From: Jiella pacifica | GTDB taxonomy: Bacteria; Pseudomonadota; Alphaproteobacteria; Rhizobiales; Rhizobiaceae | Direction of reading: 5' to 3' | Assembly: GCF_010500815.1 (NCBI RefSeq) | Contig: NZ_JAAAMG010000017.1 | Coordinates: 1 to 64,000, forward strand | DNA length: 64,000 nt | In this document: piece by piece, positions 41,995-52,869 of the stretch | How the letters are laid out: each line of letters opens with the position of its first letter | Position numbering within the stretch: the stretch's first letter is position 1 | The notes under the pieces: generated by a model | Databases searched by the model: none | The model's input: the letters and a program-made list of their open reading frames with translations, nothing else | What the model was told of the DNA's origin: nothing | Position numbers and translations under genes: made by a program

Positions 41995-42160
41995 CGGCTC
42001 ATCTTTCTCGGCCACGGGTTCAGCGCGCGGCAATTTCGTCTGTCGTCTTTCTGCCAGATAGGGTCCCGGCCGGCGCCGTGCCAATGACAGGCTGGCGGAG
42101 TCTCGCCCTGGTCAGCCCGGCCGGCGCATCCGGTAGATCCAAGACGAAGAGCCGCCCAGA

Positions 42161-42709
42161 TCACAAGGCGTCGAAACCTTCGCGAAATCCCTTCAGATCG
42201 ACCGAGATGCCGATGCCGCCGTTCGGCTCGGCCGACTGAAAGAAGGTGAACACCGCCTCCTTGCCGTCCGTCATGAGCTTCAAGAGCGTGTCGTCGAGGG
42301 GCACTTCGGCGTAGCAGCCGTCGGCGAAGCAGCGGGTGAACTGGGTGCGGCCAACGCTCTTGCCGTCGATGATCAGGCCAAGGCCGTAGTCGGGCAGGGG
42401 AAGGAGTACCCCGAGCGGAGCCAGCACCCTGAGGATACGAGCCTTGCCGTCCGCCGTCTTCAGCGCGACGACGGACAGGTTGAGCTCGGGCCGCTCGTCG
42501 GAGACGACGTTCTGGAGCAGCGCGCATTGATCGTCGCTCGCCCCGGCGGGATGGTCGCAGACCACCGCCCAGCTGCCATGCCGGGACTTCACGGTGCCGG
42601 TGGCGCCGGCCTGGGCCGCGGCGGGGCCGGCGAGCAACGAGCTCGCGAGGAAGACGAAGCAGGCTGCCGTCCAGACGGCGAGGGCGAGCGGTCGCGGCGC
42701 TGTGATCAT
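42161..42709 (-). CDS. Invasion-associated locus B (IalB) family protein
   Basis: A 182-aa secreted protein. The signal peptide (LALAVWTAACFVFLASSLLA) is cleaved near AAAQA. The mature part has GSWAVVCDH, QCALLQNV, LPLPDYGLGLIIDGK, FTRCFADGCYAEV and AVFTFFQSAEPNGGIGISVDLKGF. The four mature cysteines probably form two disulfides. The family is widespread in Rhizobiales and named after a Bartonella factor; in free-living species its role is unknown. The longer frame to 43003 is not supported. Confidence 0.88.
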   Translation of the reverse strand: MITAPRPLALAVWTAACFVFLASSLLAGPAAAQAGATGTVKSRHGSWAVVCDHPAGASDDQCALLQNVVSDERPELNLSVVALKTADGKARILRVLAPLGVLLPLPDYGLGLIIDGKSVGRTQFTRCFADGCYAEVPLDDTLLKLMTDGKEAVFTFFQSAEPNGGIGISVDLKGFREGFDAL

Positions 42710-43101
42710 GTCGAAATCCGAATCAGTTGCGTGGATGGGTTCAACCGAAGCACGGCCGGGGTCAAGGTGGCGACGGTCGACGACGACCGCCCGTCCTACT
42801 GCCGGATCAAGCTTACGATGCCGGCGTTGCGACCGAAAGCCCCCGCCGCTTCGGGCATACCACGGAGCGTCATTGCCGAACGCCGGCTTTGCTCTTGAAA
42901 TCAAGACGTTTCGGCTCGCTGGCGGGCGAATTCGCCGCAAGCTTTCGCTGCGCATATGGAGTTGCGGTTTGCCGGGTTTCGTGGTTTGAAGCGTTCGGGT
43001 CACCGAAGTTTAGGACGATTCAACACGGGAAACCGGTCGCGTGTTGGCATAGTGCGTCGGCACTGCGGACTTCGGTGCCGGACGTGCTGCGAGGGGAGAA
43101 C
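42710..43101. promoter_or_regulatory. Divergent intergenic region ahead of the cytochrome oxidase operon
   Basis: A 392-base gap between the IalB-like gene and ctaC, expected to hold the main oxidase operon promoter. Translation in frame with ctaC is possible from 42727, but the content is not protein-like. Only the strong GAGGGGAG ribosome-binding site before 43102 is clear. Confidence 0.4.
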
Positions 43102-44037
43102 ATGCAAGTGAGACGATCGACCATTGCCGCGGCGGCATTGCTCTCGTCGGCAGGCGCCGTCATGGCACAGGATGGGGCATCGGTGCTGCCGGGCCAGCCG
43201 CACAACTGGCAGATCACGCTCCAGGAGGCACTGTCGCCGATCGAGGAGCAGATCCACTGGTTCAGCGACTATACGCTCGCTTTCATCATTCCGATCACCA
43301 TTCTCGTCGCCGCGCTGCTCGCGTGGTGCATCTACCGGTTCCGCGCCGACAAGAACCCGACGCCGTCGCGCACCAGCCACAACACCACCATCGAGGTGAT
43401 CTGGACGCTGGCTCCGGTGATCGTCCTTCTGTTCCTGGCGATTCCTTCGTTCCAGCTTCTCACGGCCCAGTACAATCCGCCGAGCGAACCGGAGCTGACG
43501 GTCAAGGCCACCGGCTACCAGTGGTATTGGGGTTATGAATATCAGCCGAGCAACACCTCTCCGCAGGCGCAGGCCGAGCCGGTGTCGTTCAGTTCCTATC
43601 CCTTGGCGCAGCTGACCGACTCGCTCGCCGACCAGAATGCCGCCGCCGCGGCGAAGGGCGATCTTTCCGAATATCCGCGGCTTCTGGCCGTCGACAACGA
43701 GATGGTCGTGCCTGTCGATACGGTGATCCGTATCCTCTCCACCTCCGGCGACGTGATCCATTCCTTCGCTTTGCCGTCGATGGGCGTGAAGGTCGACGCG
43801 GTGCCCGGGCGGATCAACGAATACTGGTTCGAGGCGACGCGCGAAGGCATGTTCTACGGCCAGTGCTCGGAGCTCTGTGGTACCAATCATGCGAACATGC
43901 CGATCGGGTTGCGCGTCGTTTCCAAGGAGCAGTTCGCTACCTGGTATGCGGCTGCCGCGTCGGATGTCGAAGGGGCCAATCAGGCGCTGAGCGCCGCGAT
44001 CGCCGCCAAGACCGGCGCCGAAGTCGCGTCGCGCTGA
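43102..44037 (+). CDS. ctaC: Cytochrome c oxidase subunit II (aa3 type)
   Basis: A 311-aa protein. A signal peptide (to about VMAQ) and two membrane helices (about 57-77 and 101-120) precede the cupredoxin CuA domain. CuA ligands are H220 (DVIHSFALPSMG), C255, E257, C259, H263 and M266 in GQCSELCGTNHANMP. The aromatic electron-entry patch is GYQWYWGYEY. There is no haem C motif, so this is the aa3 type without a fused cytochrome c. First gene of the oxidase operon. Confidence 0.96.
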   Translation: MQVRRSTIAAAALLSSAGAVMAQDGASVLPGQPHNWQITLQEALSPIEEQIHWFSDYTLAFIIPITILVAALLAWCIYRFRADKNPTPSRTSHNTTIEVIWTLAPVIVLLFLAIPSFQLLTAQYNPPSEPELTVKATGYQWYWGYEYQPSNTSPQAQAEPVSFSSYPLAQLTDSLADQNAAAAAKGDLSEYPRLLAVDNEMVVPVDTVIRILSTSGDVIHSFALPSMGVKVDAVPGRINEYWFEATREGMFYGQCSELCGTNHANMPIGLRVVSKEQFATWYAAAASDVEGANQALSAAIAAKTGAEVASR

Positions 44038-44051
44038 AACTTTCGGGTTAG

Positions 44052-45665
<1,614 letters not shown>

Positions 45666-45857
45666 TCCGCAAGAAAGAGAAAACCGAGGCGCGCTCCCAC
45701 GTCGGGGTGCGCTTCGCGGTAGGGCCGACTCCCGGGCTGGATCGACGCCGACGGCGTCAGGTCTGCGACGCAAAGCCGGGGTGGCGCGGAGGGATCGACC
45801 TCGGCGTAGCGCCGGATTTCGGGGCCATCGCCCCGGCTACGATGATCGAGGATCGCT
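45666..45857. other. ctaD-ctaB intercistronic spacer with hairpins
   Basis: This 192-base gap is long for the operon. It includes GGGGC/GCCCC (45821-45834) nested in a GC-rich stretch around GCGTAGCGCCGG. It may be a dispersed palindromic element or a partial terminator or attenuator; there is no T run. No coding content seen. Confidence 0.35.
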
Positions 45858-46793
45858 TTGACGTTGATCGATACCCAGGCTCCCATGGCAGCGCGCGAGG
45901 CGATCAGCCTTTCGGAGCCGAAGGATTTCATCGCCCTCCTGAAGCCGCGGGTGATGTCGCTCGTCGTCCTGACGGCGGTGACCGGCCTCGTCGTCGCGCC
46001 GGCGCAGATGAACCCGACGCTGGCGATCATCTCGATCCTCGCGATTGCCGTCGGAGCCGGCGCCGCTGGTGCCCTCAACATGTGGTACGATGCCGACATC
46101 GACGCGTTGATGAGCCGCACGGCAAAGCGCCCGGTGCCGACCGGCCGGGTCAGCGGCGAAGCGGCGCTGACCTTCGGCCTGGCGCTCTCCCTGCTTTCCG
46201 TCTGCCTCCTCGGCCTGGCCTCCAACTGGTTCGCGGCCGGCTTCCTCGCCTTCACGATCTTCTTCTACGCCGTGATCTATACGATGGGGCTGAAGCGTTT
46301 CACGCCGCAGAACATCGTCATCGGCGGCGCCGCGGGCGCCTTCCCGCCGATGATCGGCTATGCCGCTGCCACCGGCACGGTGTCGCTCGAATCGACCATC
46401 CTCTTCCTCATCATCTTTCTCTGGACGCCGCCGCATTTCTGGGCGCTGGCGCTGTTCAAGTTGCGTGATTACGGCACGGCGAACGTGCCGATGCTGCCGA
46501 ACGTCGCCGGGGAACGGGCGACCCGGATCCAGATCTTCGCCTACTCCGTCGTGCTTGCGCCTGTCGGCGCCGCCCCGTTCTTCCTCGGCTATGCCGGCCC
46601 GGCCTATGGCGTCGTTTCGATCCTCCTCGGCCTCAACTTCCTGCGCCACGCCATCGCCGTGCTGAAGATGGCCGATGGCGACGAAAAGATGATCCCGGCC
46701 AAGAAGCTCTTCGGCTTCTCGATCCTCTATCTCTTCGGTCTCTTCGCCATGTTGCTCGTCGATGCGGCGATCACCCTGGCGGTCGGAGGCTGA
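45858..46793 (+). CDS. ctaB: Protoheme IX farnesyltransferase (haem O synthase)
   Basis: A 311-aa UbiA-family prenyltransferase with about nine helices. Conserved motifs are [18 protein letters not shown], the Asp-rich [23 protein letters not shown] and the second site [24 protein letters not shown]. It makes haem O for haem A synthesis; ctaA is not in this window. The start is a TTG at 45858 with GAGGA seven bases upstream, giving MTLIDTQAP as in rhizobial relatives. An ATG at 45885 is the alternative. Confidence 0.94.
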   Translation: MTLIDTQAPMAAREAISLSEPKDFIALLKPRVMSLVVLTAVTGLVVAPAQMNPTLAIISILAIAVGAGAAGALNMWYDADIDALMSRTAKRPVPTGRVSGEAALTFGLALSLLSVCLLGLASNWFAAGFLAFTIFFYAVIYTMGLKRFTPQNIVIGGAAGAFPPMIGYAAATGTVSLESTILFLIIFLWTPPHFWALALFKLRDYGTANVPMLPNVAGERATRIQIFAYSVVLAPVGAAPFFLGYAGPAYGVVSILLGLNFLRHAIAVLKMADGDEKMIPAKKLFGFSILYLFGLFAMLLVDAAITLAVGG

Positions 46794-46795
46794 TC

Positions 46796-46933
46796 GTGGA
46801 GCGTGAGGATCGCATCAGGTTGACACAGGCCGAGCAGAAGGCGCGGCGCAACCGCTCGATCGCCATTGGCGTCGTGTTGGTGGCGCTGGTGGTGGTGTTC
46901 TATCTCGTCACTCTGGCAAAGATGGCGTCATGA
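46796..46933 (+). CDS. Small single-span membrane protein of the oxidase operon (CoxF-like)
   Basis: A 45-aa protein from a GTG two bases after the ctaB stop. It has a charged N-terminus (EREDRIRLTQAEQKARRNRS) and one hydrophobic helix (IAIGVVLVALVVVFYLVTLA). Its stop overlaps the ctaG ATG as ATGA. A short hypothetical protein of this type occupies this place in many rhizobial oxidase operons. A structural or assembly role in the oxidase is inferred from position only. Confidence 0.75.
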   Translation: MEREDRIRLTQAEQKARRNRSIAIGVVLVALVVVFYLVTLAKMAS

Positions 46934-47568
46934 CCGAGGACAGCACTTCAGCCCCACAGCCGACGGGCTCACGGCAACGCGACGCCGGCAGGCGGGGTAT
47001 CATCATCGCCGTGGCCTGCGCCGCCTTCGCCGCCGGCATGGTCGGCGCGGCCTTCGCCTCGGTGCCGCTCTACCAACTGTTCTGCCAGGTCACCGGTTAT
47101 GGCGGCACCACCCAGCGGGCGGAAGCTGCGCCGACGACGGTGAGCGACAAGCAGGTGACGGTGCGATTCGACGGGAACGTCGCCGAGGGCCTGCCCTGGA
47201 CCTTCCGGCCGAACCAGCGGGAAGTGCGTGTCCATCTCGGCGAAAAGACGCAGGTTTCCTACCACGTCGAGAACAAGTCGGACCGCCCGATCACCGGCCA
47301 GGCGCTGTTCAACGTCACGCCCGATGCTGCGGGGCTGTACTTCAACAAGATCGCCTGCTTCTGCTTTTCGAACCAGACACTGCAGCCGGGCGAAAAGGTG
47401 GAAATGCCGATCGTCTTCTATGTCGATCCGGACATGGCCGATTCGGAAGAACTGAAGAATCTTCTGGCAATCACTTTGTCCTACACCTTCTTTCCCGTCG
47501 ACGATCCGGCGCCGGTGGCAACCGCGCCGAGCAGCGAGGACGAGACGGCAAAGGGCGTTGAGGGTTGA
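46930..47568 (+). CDS. ctaG: Cytochrome c oxidase copper chaperone CtaG (Cox11)
   Basis: A 212-aa inner-membrane protein with a large periplasmic domain. The helix is IIIAVACAAFAAGMVGAAF, followed by SVPLYQLFCQVTGYGGTTQ. The Cu(I) site is C143-F-C145 in IACFCFSNQTLQPGE. It delivers copper to the CuB site of subunit I. After its stop a hairpin GGCGCGGC/GCCGCGCC (47573-47591) lies in the 137-base gap before ctaE. Confidence 0.95.
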   Translation: MTEDSTSAPQPTGSRQRDAGRRGIIIAVACAAFAAGMVGAAFASVPLYQLFCQVTGYGGTTQRAEAAPTTVSDKQVTVRFDGNVAEGLPWTFRPNQREVRVHLGEKTQVSYHVENKSDRPITGQALFNVTPDAAGLYFNKIACFCFSNQTLQPGEKVEMPIVFYVDPDMADSEELKNLLAITLSYTFFPVDDPAPVATAPSSEDETAKGVEG

Positions 47569-47705
47569 ATACGGCGCGGCTTTGCCGCGCCGACGAGAGT
47601 GCTGGAGTATGCCGTGCCGGTGCGATACAGACCGGCTCGGCAGCAAGGGCTGGCTGGGTCGGCGAGTGGCCGGTTAGCCGACAAGGGGACTGAGCGGGGA
47701 GAGCC

Positions 47706-48584
47706 ATGGTGGACGCGCACGCGAAGAAACACGATTATCACATCATCGATCCGAGCCCGTGGCCGTTCGTCGCCTCGATGGGCGCGTTGATCATGATGAT
47801 CGGCGCCGTCGGCTTCATGCGCTGGCATGGCGGCCTCGACTTCAACCTTCTCGGCCTCAACCTCGCGACGCCGTGGATCTTTTTCCTCGGCTTGGCGGTG
47901 GTGCTCTACACCATGTTCGCCTGGTGGTCGGACACGGTGAAGGAGGGTCAGGAGGGCGCCCACACTCCCGTCGTGTCGATGCATCTGCGCTACGGCATGA
48001 TCATGTTCATCGCCTCGGAGGTGATGTTCTTCGTCGCCTGGTTCTGGGCGTTCTTCGATGCCAGCCTGTTTCCGAACGAGGCCGTGCAGGCCGCCCGCAC
48101 CCAGGTGCTCGGCGGTCAGTGGCCGCCTGTCGGCATCGAGGTGCTCGACCCGCTGCACCTGCCGCTCTTCAACACGATCACCCTGCTTCTGTCCGGCACG
48201 ACGGTCACCTGGGCGCATCACGCGCTGCTCCACAACGACCGCAAGAGCCTGAAGCTCGGCTTGGCGCTCACTGTCGTGCTCGGCGTCATCTTCTCCTACG
48301 TCCAGTACTTCGAATATGCCCACGCCCCCTTCGCCTTCTCGGGCTCGATCTACGGCTCGACCTTCTACATGGCGACGGGCTTCCACGGCTTTCACGTGAT
48401 CATCGGCACGATCTTCCTGATCGTCTGTCTGATCCGGGCTATGGCCGGCCAGTTCACGCCGCAGAAGCACTTCGGCTTCGAGGCCGCTGCCTGGTACTGG
48501 CACTTCGTCGACGTCGTCTGGCTGTTCCTGTTCTTCTGCATCTATGTCTGGGGCGGCTGGGGCGCACCGGTCTTCGACGCCTGA
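47706..48584 (+). CDS. ctaE: Cytochrome c oxidase subunit III
   Basis: A 292-aa, seven-helix subunit. The start KKHDYHIIDPSPWPFVAS, then FIASEVMFFVAWFWAFFDASLFP with the lipid-contact glutamate, TGFHGFHVIIGTIFLIVC and WYWHFVDVVWLFLFFCIYVWGG are all typical. It stabilises subunit I and proton uptake. A rho-independent terminator follows at 48641-48671. Confidence 0.96.
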   Translation: MVDAHAKKHDYHIIDPSPWPFVASMGALIMMIGAVGFMRWHGGLDFNLLGLNLATPWIFFLGLAVVLYTMFAWWSDTVKEGQEGAHTPVVSMHLRYGMIMFIASEVMFFVAWFWAFFDASLFPNEAVQAARTQVLGGQWPPVGIEVLDPLHLPLFNTITLLLSGTTVTWAHHALLHNDRKSLKLGLALTVVLGVIFSYVQYFEYAHAPFAFSGSIYGSTFYMATGFHGFHVIIGTIFLIVCLIRAMAGQFTPQKHFGFEAAAWYWHFVDVVWLFLFFCIYVWGGWGAPVFDA

Positions 48585-48640
48585 GACCCAAGGGATGTTC
48601 CGGCGAGGTCTTCGGCCGACGGACGCTAGCTAAGATCACG

Positions 48641-48671
48641 AAGGCGGCGTTGCGCCGCCTTCGGCGTTTTT
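48641..48671 (+). terminator. Rho-independent terminator after ctaE
   Basis: Perfect 9-bp arms AAGGCGGCG (48641-48649) and CGCCGCCTT (48653-48661) with a 3-base loop, then CGGCG and five T (48667-48671). It separates the core oxidase operon from the DUF983-SURF1 genes, so these either have their own promoter or depend on readthrough. Confidence 0.75.
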
Positions 48672-48684
48672 CAAGGATGGTCTG

Positions 48685-49083
48685 ATGGCCGAGGATCGCG
48701 CACTTCACGCCGAGGCCGACCCCGTGAAGGCGGCGACGCGCGGCCGCTGCCCGCGTTGCGGCGAGGGCAAGCTGTTCGCGGGCTTCCTGACGCTCCAGAA
48801 GCGCTGTTCGGCCTGCGGCCTCGATTACGAGTTTGCCGATTCCGGTGACGGCCCGGCGGTCTTCGTGATCCTGATCATCGGTTTCGTCGTCTGCGGCGTG
48901 GCGCTGTGGATGGAGGTTTCGCTCGCGCCGCCGCTCTGGGTGCATTTTCTCCTGTGGGTTCCCCTGACCCTGATCCTCAGCCTGCCACTGCTTCGGGTTC
49001 TGAAGGGCACGATGATCGGCCTGCAGTACAAGAACCACGCGGCCGAGGGCCGGCTCTCGGACGACGGCGACGGGAGCGCCTGA
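48685..49083 (+). CDS. DUF983 family zinc-ribbon membrane protein
   Basis: A 132-aa protein. An N-terminal four-cysteine ribbon, GRCPRCGEGKLF and KRCSACGLDYE, is followed by two membrane helices (AVFVILIIGFVVCGVALWM and HFLLWVPLTLILSLPLLRVL). The family sits next to ctaE and SURF1 in most Rhizobiales; function unknown, possibly oxidase assembly. Confidence 0.9.
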   Translation: MAEDRALHAEADPVKAATRGRCPRCGEGKLFAGFLTLQKRCSACGLDYEFADSGDGPAVFVILIIGFVVCGVALWMEVSLAPPLWVHFLLWVPLTLILSLPLLRVLKGTMIGLQYKNHAAEGRLSDDGDGSA

Positions 49084-49084
49084 G

Positions 49085-49915
49085 GTGGCGGGCAGCGAAA
49101 GGAAGGCCGGCGGCTCTGGCCGAGGGCGGAGCTCAGACGAGCACATGCCTGATCAGGAAGCCGAGCGCGCACTCGCCGAAGCACCGATGAGCCGGGGCCG
49201 CTTCCTCACCGCCCTTGCCTTTTGCCTCCTCGGCATCGCCATCCTGTTCTCACTCGGCACCTGGCAGGTCGAGCGGCTCTTCTGGAAGCAGAGCCTGATG
49301 GCGGAGATCGAGGGCCGCATCCATGCCGAGCCGATCGATCTTTCGACGCTGGAGCGGCGCTTCGCGGCGGGGGAGGCGGTCCAGTACACGCCGGTGACTC
49401 TGACGGGCCGGTTCCTCAATGCGGAGGAGCGGTATTTCCTGTCGACATTCGAGGGCCAGGCGGGCTGGAACGTCTATGTGCCGCTGGTCACGGAGGCCGG
49501 AGACCTCGTCTTCGTCAATCGCGGTTTCGTCCCCTACGACCTGCGCGACCCGGCTTTGCGCCGCGCCGGTCAGCCTTCGGGGGACGTCACCGTCACCGGC
49601 CTTGCCCGAGTCCCGCCATCGGAAAAGCCCGGCTACTTCACGCCGGACAACGAACCCGCCAAGGACATCTTCTTCTGGCAGGATCTTCCGGCGATGGCCG
49701 CCGGCGTCGATCTGCCCGAGGGCACGAGGCTCTTGCCGCTCTTCGTCGACGCGGGTCCCGGCCGGGCCGAAGGCGGCTGGCCGGTCGGCGGGACGACGGT
49801 GGTTTCGCTGCCCAACGACCACCTGCAATACGCCGTCACCTGGTACGGGATCGGTCTCGCCCTCGTGGTGATGACGGGAATGATGGTGGCGAGGCGATAT
49901 CGCCGCCCCGCCTGA
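49085..49915 (+). CDS. SURF1-family cytochrome oxidase assembly protein
   Basis: A protein of about 276 aa with two terminal membrane helices (FLTALAFCLLGIAILFSLGTW and YGIGLALVVMTGMMVARRY) around a periplasmic domain. Landmarks: SLGTWQVERLFWKQ, VTLTGRFLNAEERYFL, VNRGFVPYDLRDPALR and NDHLQYAVTWYGIGLALV. It helps insert haem A into subunit I. The GTG at 49085 follows the DUF983 stop by one base and has GGGAG upstream; ATGs at 49145 and 49187 are alternatives. Confidence 0.92.
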   Translation: MAGSERKAGGSGRGRSSDEHMPDQEAERALAEAPMSRGRFLTALAFCLLGIAILFSLGTWQVERLFWKQSLMAEIEGRIHAEPIDLSTLERRFAAGEAVQYTPVTLTGRFLNAEERYFLSTFEGQAGWNVYVPLVTEAGDLVFVNRGFVPYDLRDPALRRAGQPSGDVTVTGLARVPPSEKPGYFTPDNEPAKDIFFWQDLPAMAAGVDLPEGTRLLPLFVDAGPGRAEGGWPVGGTTVVSLPNDHLQYAVTWYGIGLALVVMTGMMVARRYRRPA

Positions 49916-49939
49916 CGGCCCGGCTTGACAGGCCGAGGT

Positions 49940-49991
49940 CGGATGCCTTCATTCGGGCCGTCGTCCGCGGAGCGAAGCGGACGGGCATCCG
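49940..49991. repeat. Nested palindrome between SURF1 and ispH
   Basis: Outer arms CGGATGCC (49940-49947) and GGCATCCG (49984-49991) and inner arms CGTCCGC (49962-49968) and GCGGACG (49977-49983) pair perfectly. The right arms are adjacent while the left ones are separated by 14 bases, giving a hairpin with a bulge. No T run follows. It may be an RNA-stabilising or repeat-type element. Confidence 0.5.
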
Positions 49992-50012
49992 CCCATCGAC
50001 GTTGGAGAGATC

Positions 50013-51023
50013 GTGTCCTTTATCGCGCCGACCAAGCCGAAGCTGACCCTGCGCCTGTGCGAGCCACGCGGCTTTTGCGCCGGCGTCGACCGGGCGATCC
50101 AGATCGTCGTGCTGGCGCTGAAGAAATACGGCGCGCCGGTCTATGTCCGACACGAGATCGTCCATAACAAATATGTGGTGGACGGCCTGCGCGGGATGGG
50201 GGCGGTGTTCGTCCGGGAACTCGACGAAATCCCCGACGACGGCCAGCCGGTGGTGTTTTCCGCCCATGGCGTGCCGAAGTCTGTCCCCGCGGCGGCCAGC
50301 GAAAGGGAAATGCTCTATCTCGACGCGACCTGCCCGCTGGTCTCCAAGGTCCATAAGCAGGCGATGCTGCACGTCAAGCGCGGCCGCCACGTCGTCCTGA
50401 TCGGCCATCGCGGCCACCCGGAAGTGGTCGGCACCATGGGCCAGCTTCAGCCCGGGACCGTCAGCCTGATCGAGACCGTCGCGGACGTCGCGGCCTTCGC
50501 GCCCGAAGATCCGTCGGCCCTTGGCTTCGTCACCCAGACGACGCTGTCACTCGACGATACCGCCGACATCGTTGCCGCCCTTCAGGCGAAGTTTCCGGCG
50601 ATGACCGCGCCGTCCTCGGAATCGATCTGCTATGCGACCACCAACCGCCAGGAGGCGGTGAAGGCGTCCGCGCCGCAGACAGACCTCTTCCTCATCGTCG
50701 GGGCGCCCAACTCGTCGAACTCCAAGCGGCTCGTCGAGGTGGCCGAACGCGCCGGCTCGGCAAAGGGCGTGCTCGTCCAGGGGCCGCAGGAGATTCCCTT
50801 CGAAGTGTTGGGCGGCAACCATCCCGTCGTCGGCATGTCGGCTGGCGCCTCGGCGCCGGAGGTGCTGGTCGACGCGATCATCGCCGCGTTGAGAGAGCGC
50901 TTCGACGTGGCGATCGAACTCGTCCGGACGGCCGAGGAGACCGAGAATTTTCCGGTGATGCGCAGTCTCCGCGACACACCCCTGACGGTGGCCGACATGG
51001 CCTTCGTCAATGGCGGGGCCTGA
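50013..51023 (+). CDS. ispH: 4-hydroxy-3-methylbut-2-enyl diphosphate reductase
   Basis: A 336-aa [4Fe-4S] enzyme making IPP and DMAPP in the last step of the MEP pathway. Cluster cysteines lie in [31 protein letters not shown] and [13 protein letters not shown]; the diphosphate-binding HGVPKSV and [15 protein letters not shown] are present. GTG start at 50013 with GGAGAG five bases upstream. Followed after five bases by thrB. Confidence 0.96.
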   Translation: MSFIAPTKPKLTLRLCEPRGFCAGVDRAIQIVVLALKKYGAPVYVRHEIVHNKYVVDGLRGMGAVFVRELDEIPDDGQPVVFSAHGVPKSVPAAASEREMLYLDATCPLVSKVHKQAMLHVKRGRHVVLIGHRGHPEVVGTMGQLQPGTVSLIETVADVAAFAPEDPSALGFVTQTTLSLDDTADIVAALQAKFPAMTAPSSESICYATTNRQEAVKASAPQTDLFLIVGAPNSSNSKRLVEVAERAGSAKGVLVQGPQEIPFEVLGGNHPVVGMSAGASAPEVLVDAIIAALRERFDVAIELVRTAEETENFPVMRSLRDTPLTVADMAFVNGGA

Positions 51024-51028
51024 CCACC

Positions 51029-52018
51029 GTGGCCGTCTACACCGACGTCACCGAGCCGCAACTCGCCGAATTCCTCGATCGCTATGATCTCGGCAGCCTG
51101 TCGAGCTACAAGGGGATCGCCGAGGGGGTGGAGAACTCCAACTTCCTCCTGCGCACCACCGGCGGCACCTACATTCTGACGCTGTATGAAAAGCGGGTGA
51201 ACCGCGGCGATCTGCCGTTCTTCGTCGGGCTGATGGAGCATCTCGCCGGTCGGGGGCTGTCCTGCCCGCTGCCGGTCCACGACCGGGACGGCAATGCCCT
51301 CGGCGAACTTTCCGGGCGGCCTGCCGCGATCTTCACCTTTCTCGACGGCATGTGGACGCGGCGGCCGAGCCCGGAACATTGCCGCGCCGTCGGCGTAGCG
51401 CTCGCCCGCATGCACGAAAGCGCCCGGGATTTTCCGCTCACCCGTCCGAACGGGCTCGCACCGCCGGACTGGCGCCCGCTCTATGAAAGCTGCGCGGGCC
51501 GGGCCGACGAGGTCGAGCCTGGCCTCTCCGCCGAGATCGAAGCCGAACTGGCGGACTTCGAGGCGAACTGGCCGGGCCATCTACCGAAAGGCGTCATCCA
51601 TGCCGACCTCTTCCCCGACAACGTCTTCTTCCTCGCCGGCGAACTCTCCGGGTTGATCGACTTCTATTTCGCCTGCAACGATCTCCTTGCCTATGACCTT
51701 GCCATCACGCTCTCGGCCTGGTGCTTCGAACAGGACGGCAGCTACAACGTCACCAAGGGCCGGGCGCTGATCGCCGGCTACGCCTCGGTGCGCCCGCTCG
51801 ACGAGGCGGAATACGAAAACCTGCCGATGCTCTGCCGCGGCGCGGCGATGCGCTTCATGCTGACCCGGCTCTATGACTGGCTCAACGTGCCGGACGACAG
51901 CTTCGTCACCAAGAAGGACCCGCGCGAATATCTGAAGAAACTGCGCTTTCACCGCGGCGTGCGCGAGGCTTCGGAATACGGGCTCGAGAAGGCGGCAGTC
52001 ACGAAGGGAATGGCATGA
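51029..52018 (+). CDS. thrB: Homoserine kinase (ThrB, APH-fold type)
   Basis: A 329-aa kinase of the choline/aminoglycoside phosphotransferase fold, the form used in many alphaproteobacteria in place of the GHMP type. Motifs: [22 protein letters not shown] for ATP binding, [14 protein letters not shown] (catalytic Asp) and [18 protein letters not shown] (metal Asp). It phosphorylates homoserine for threonine synthesis; thrC lies at 62274-63692. GTG start; its stop overlaps the rnhA ATG (ATGA). Confidence 0.95.
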   Translation: MAVYTDVTEPQLAEFLDRYDLGSLSSYKGIAEGVENSNFLLRTTGGTYILTLYEKRVNRGDLPFFVGLMEHLAGRGLSCPLPVHDRDGNALGELSGRPAAIFTFLDGMWTRRPSPEHCRAVGVALARMHESARDFPLTRPNGLAPPDWRPLYESCAGRADEVEPGLSAEIEAELADFEANWPGHLPKGVIHADLFPDNVFFLAGELSGLIDFYFACNDLLAYDLAITLSAWCFEQDGSYNVTKGRALIAGYASVRPLDEAEYENLPMLCRGAAMRFMLTRLYDWLNVPDDSFVTKKDPREYLKKLRFHRGVREASEYGLEKAAVTKGMA

Positions 52019-52479
52019 GCGACAGCGGCGGCGAGCGGGTCGAGATCTTCACCGACGGCGCCTGTTCGGGCAATCCGGGGCCCGGCGGCTGGGGCGCCAT
52101 CCTGCGCTACAAGGGAAACGAGAAGGAGCTGAAGGGGGGCGAGGCGGACACCACCAACAACCGCATGGAGCTTTTGGCGGCAATTTCCGCGCTGAAGGCG
52201 CTCAACCGCGCCTGCGCCGTCGATCTGTATTCCGACTCGAACTACATGCGCGACGGCATCACCAAGTGGATCTTCGGCTGGAAGAAGAAGGGCTGGCGGA
52301 CGGCCGACGGCAAGCCGGTGAAGAACGTCGAGCTCTGGCAGCAGCTGGAAGCCGAAAAGGGCCGCCACGACGTCACCTTCCACTGGGTCCGCGGCCATGC
52401 CGGCCACGCCGAGAACGAACGGGCCGACGAACTGGCAAGGGCGGGGATGGAGCCGTTCAAGCGGAAGCGCGGCGGCTGA
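52015..52479 (+). CDS. rnhA: Ribonuclease HI
   Basis: A 154-aa enzyme that cleaves RNA in RNA-DNA hybrids. The catalytic carboxylates are D14 ([16 protein letters not shown]), E in [10 protein letters not shown] in LYSDSNYM and D in NERADELA; the basic protrusion [13 protein letters not shown] is present. Translationally coupled to thrB, as in many Rhizobiales. Confidence 0.97.
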   Translation: MSDSGGERVEIFTDGACSGNPGPGGWGAILRYKGNEKELKGGEADTTNNRMELLAAISALKALNRACAVDLYSDSNYMRDGITKWIFGWKKKGWRTADGKPVKNVELWQQLEAEKGRHDVTFHWVRGHAGHAENERADELARAGMEPFKRKRGG

Positions 52480-52495
52480 GGCAGGGCGAACGGGG

Positions 52496-52777
52496 ATGAC
52501 GCTGCCGACGAATGAGGGCCTGGAAAAGGAAGGCCGGAAGCAGCCGACCGATGCCGATATCGAGGCTGCCAAGCTTACGGCGACGTTCTTGAATGGATTG
52601 GCTGTCAGTCTTTCCGCGGTGGGTGCGTTCGCCCCGATCTTCCATTCGATGTACGTTGCGGGAGAGTTCCCGGTCGCAGGATGGCAGCTCGGCCTCGTCA
52701 GCGTCGTTTGCTTTGCGGTGTCCGTCGCCTTACATCTCTGTGGGAGATCATATCTCACGAGAGAGCTGCGGAAATGA
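52496..52777 (+). CDS. Small two-span membrane protein, function unknown
   Basis: A 93-aa protein starting MTLPTNEGLEKEGRKQPTD 16 bases after rnhA. It has a polar N-terminus and two hydrophobic helices (NGLAVSLSAVGAFAPIFHSMYV and LGLVSVVCFAVSVALHLCG). The basic C-terminus RSYLTRELRK suggests a cytoplasmic tail. I do not recognise a family. It overlaps the next small ORF by four bases (ATGA), so the two are likely made together. Confidence 0.65.
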   Translation: MTLPTNEGLEKEGRKQPTDADIEAAKLTATFLNGLAVSLSAVGAFAPIFHSMYVAGEFPVAGWQLGLVSVVCFAVSVALHLCGRSYLTRELRK

Positions 52778-52869
52778 CCGATCCCAATTTTCTGCTGATG
52801 TTTCTGGCGCCGCTCGGCATCCTCGCTGTCGGGCTCGTCACGATCTACTTCGCCAGCAGTTCGCGCTGA
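52774..52869 (+). CDS. 31-aa single-span membrane peptide coupled to the preceding ORF
   Basis: MTDPNFLLMFLAPLGILAVG continues into LVTIYFASSSR. A short polar N-terminus is followed by one hydrophobic helix covering almost the whole peptide. Its ATG overlaps the stop of the 93-aa membrane protein. No family recognised; it could be a subunit or regulator of its partner. Confidence 0.55.
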   Translation: MTDPNFLLMFLAPLGILAVGLVTIYFASSSR

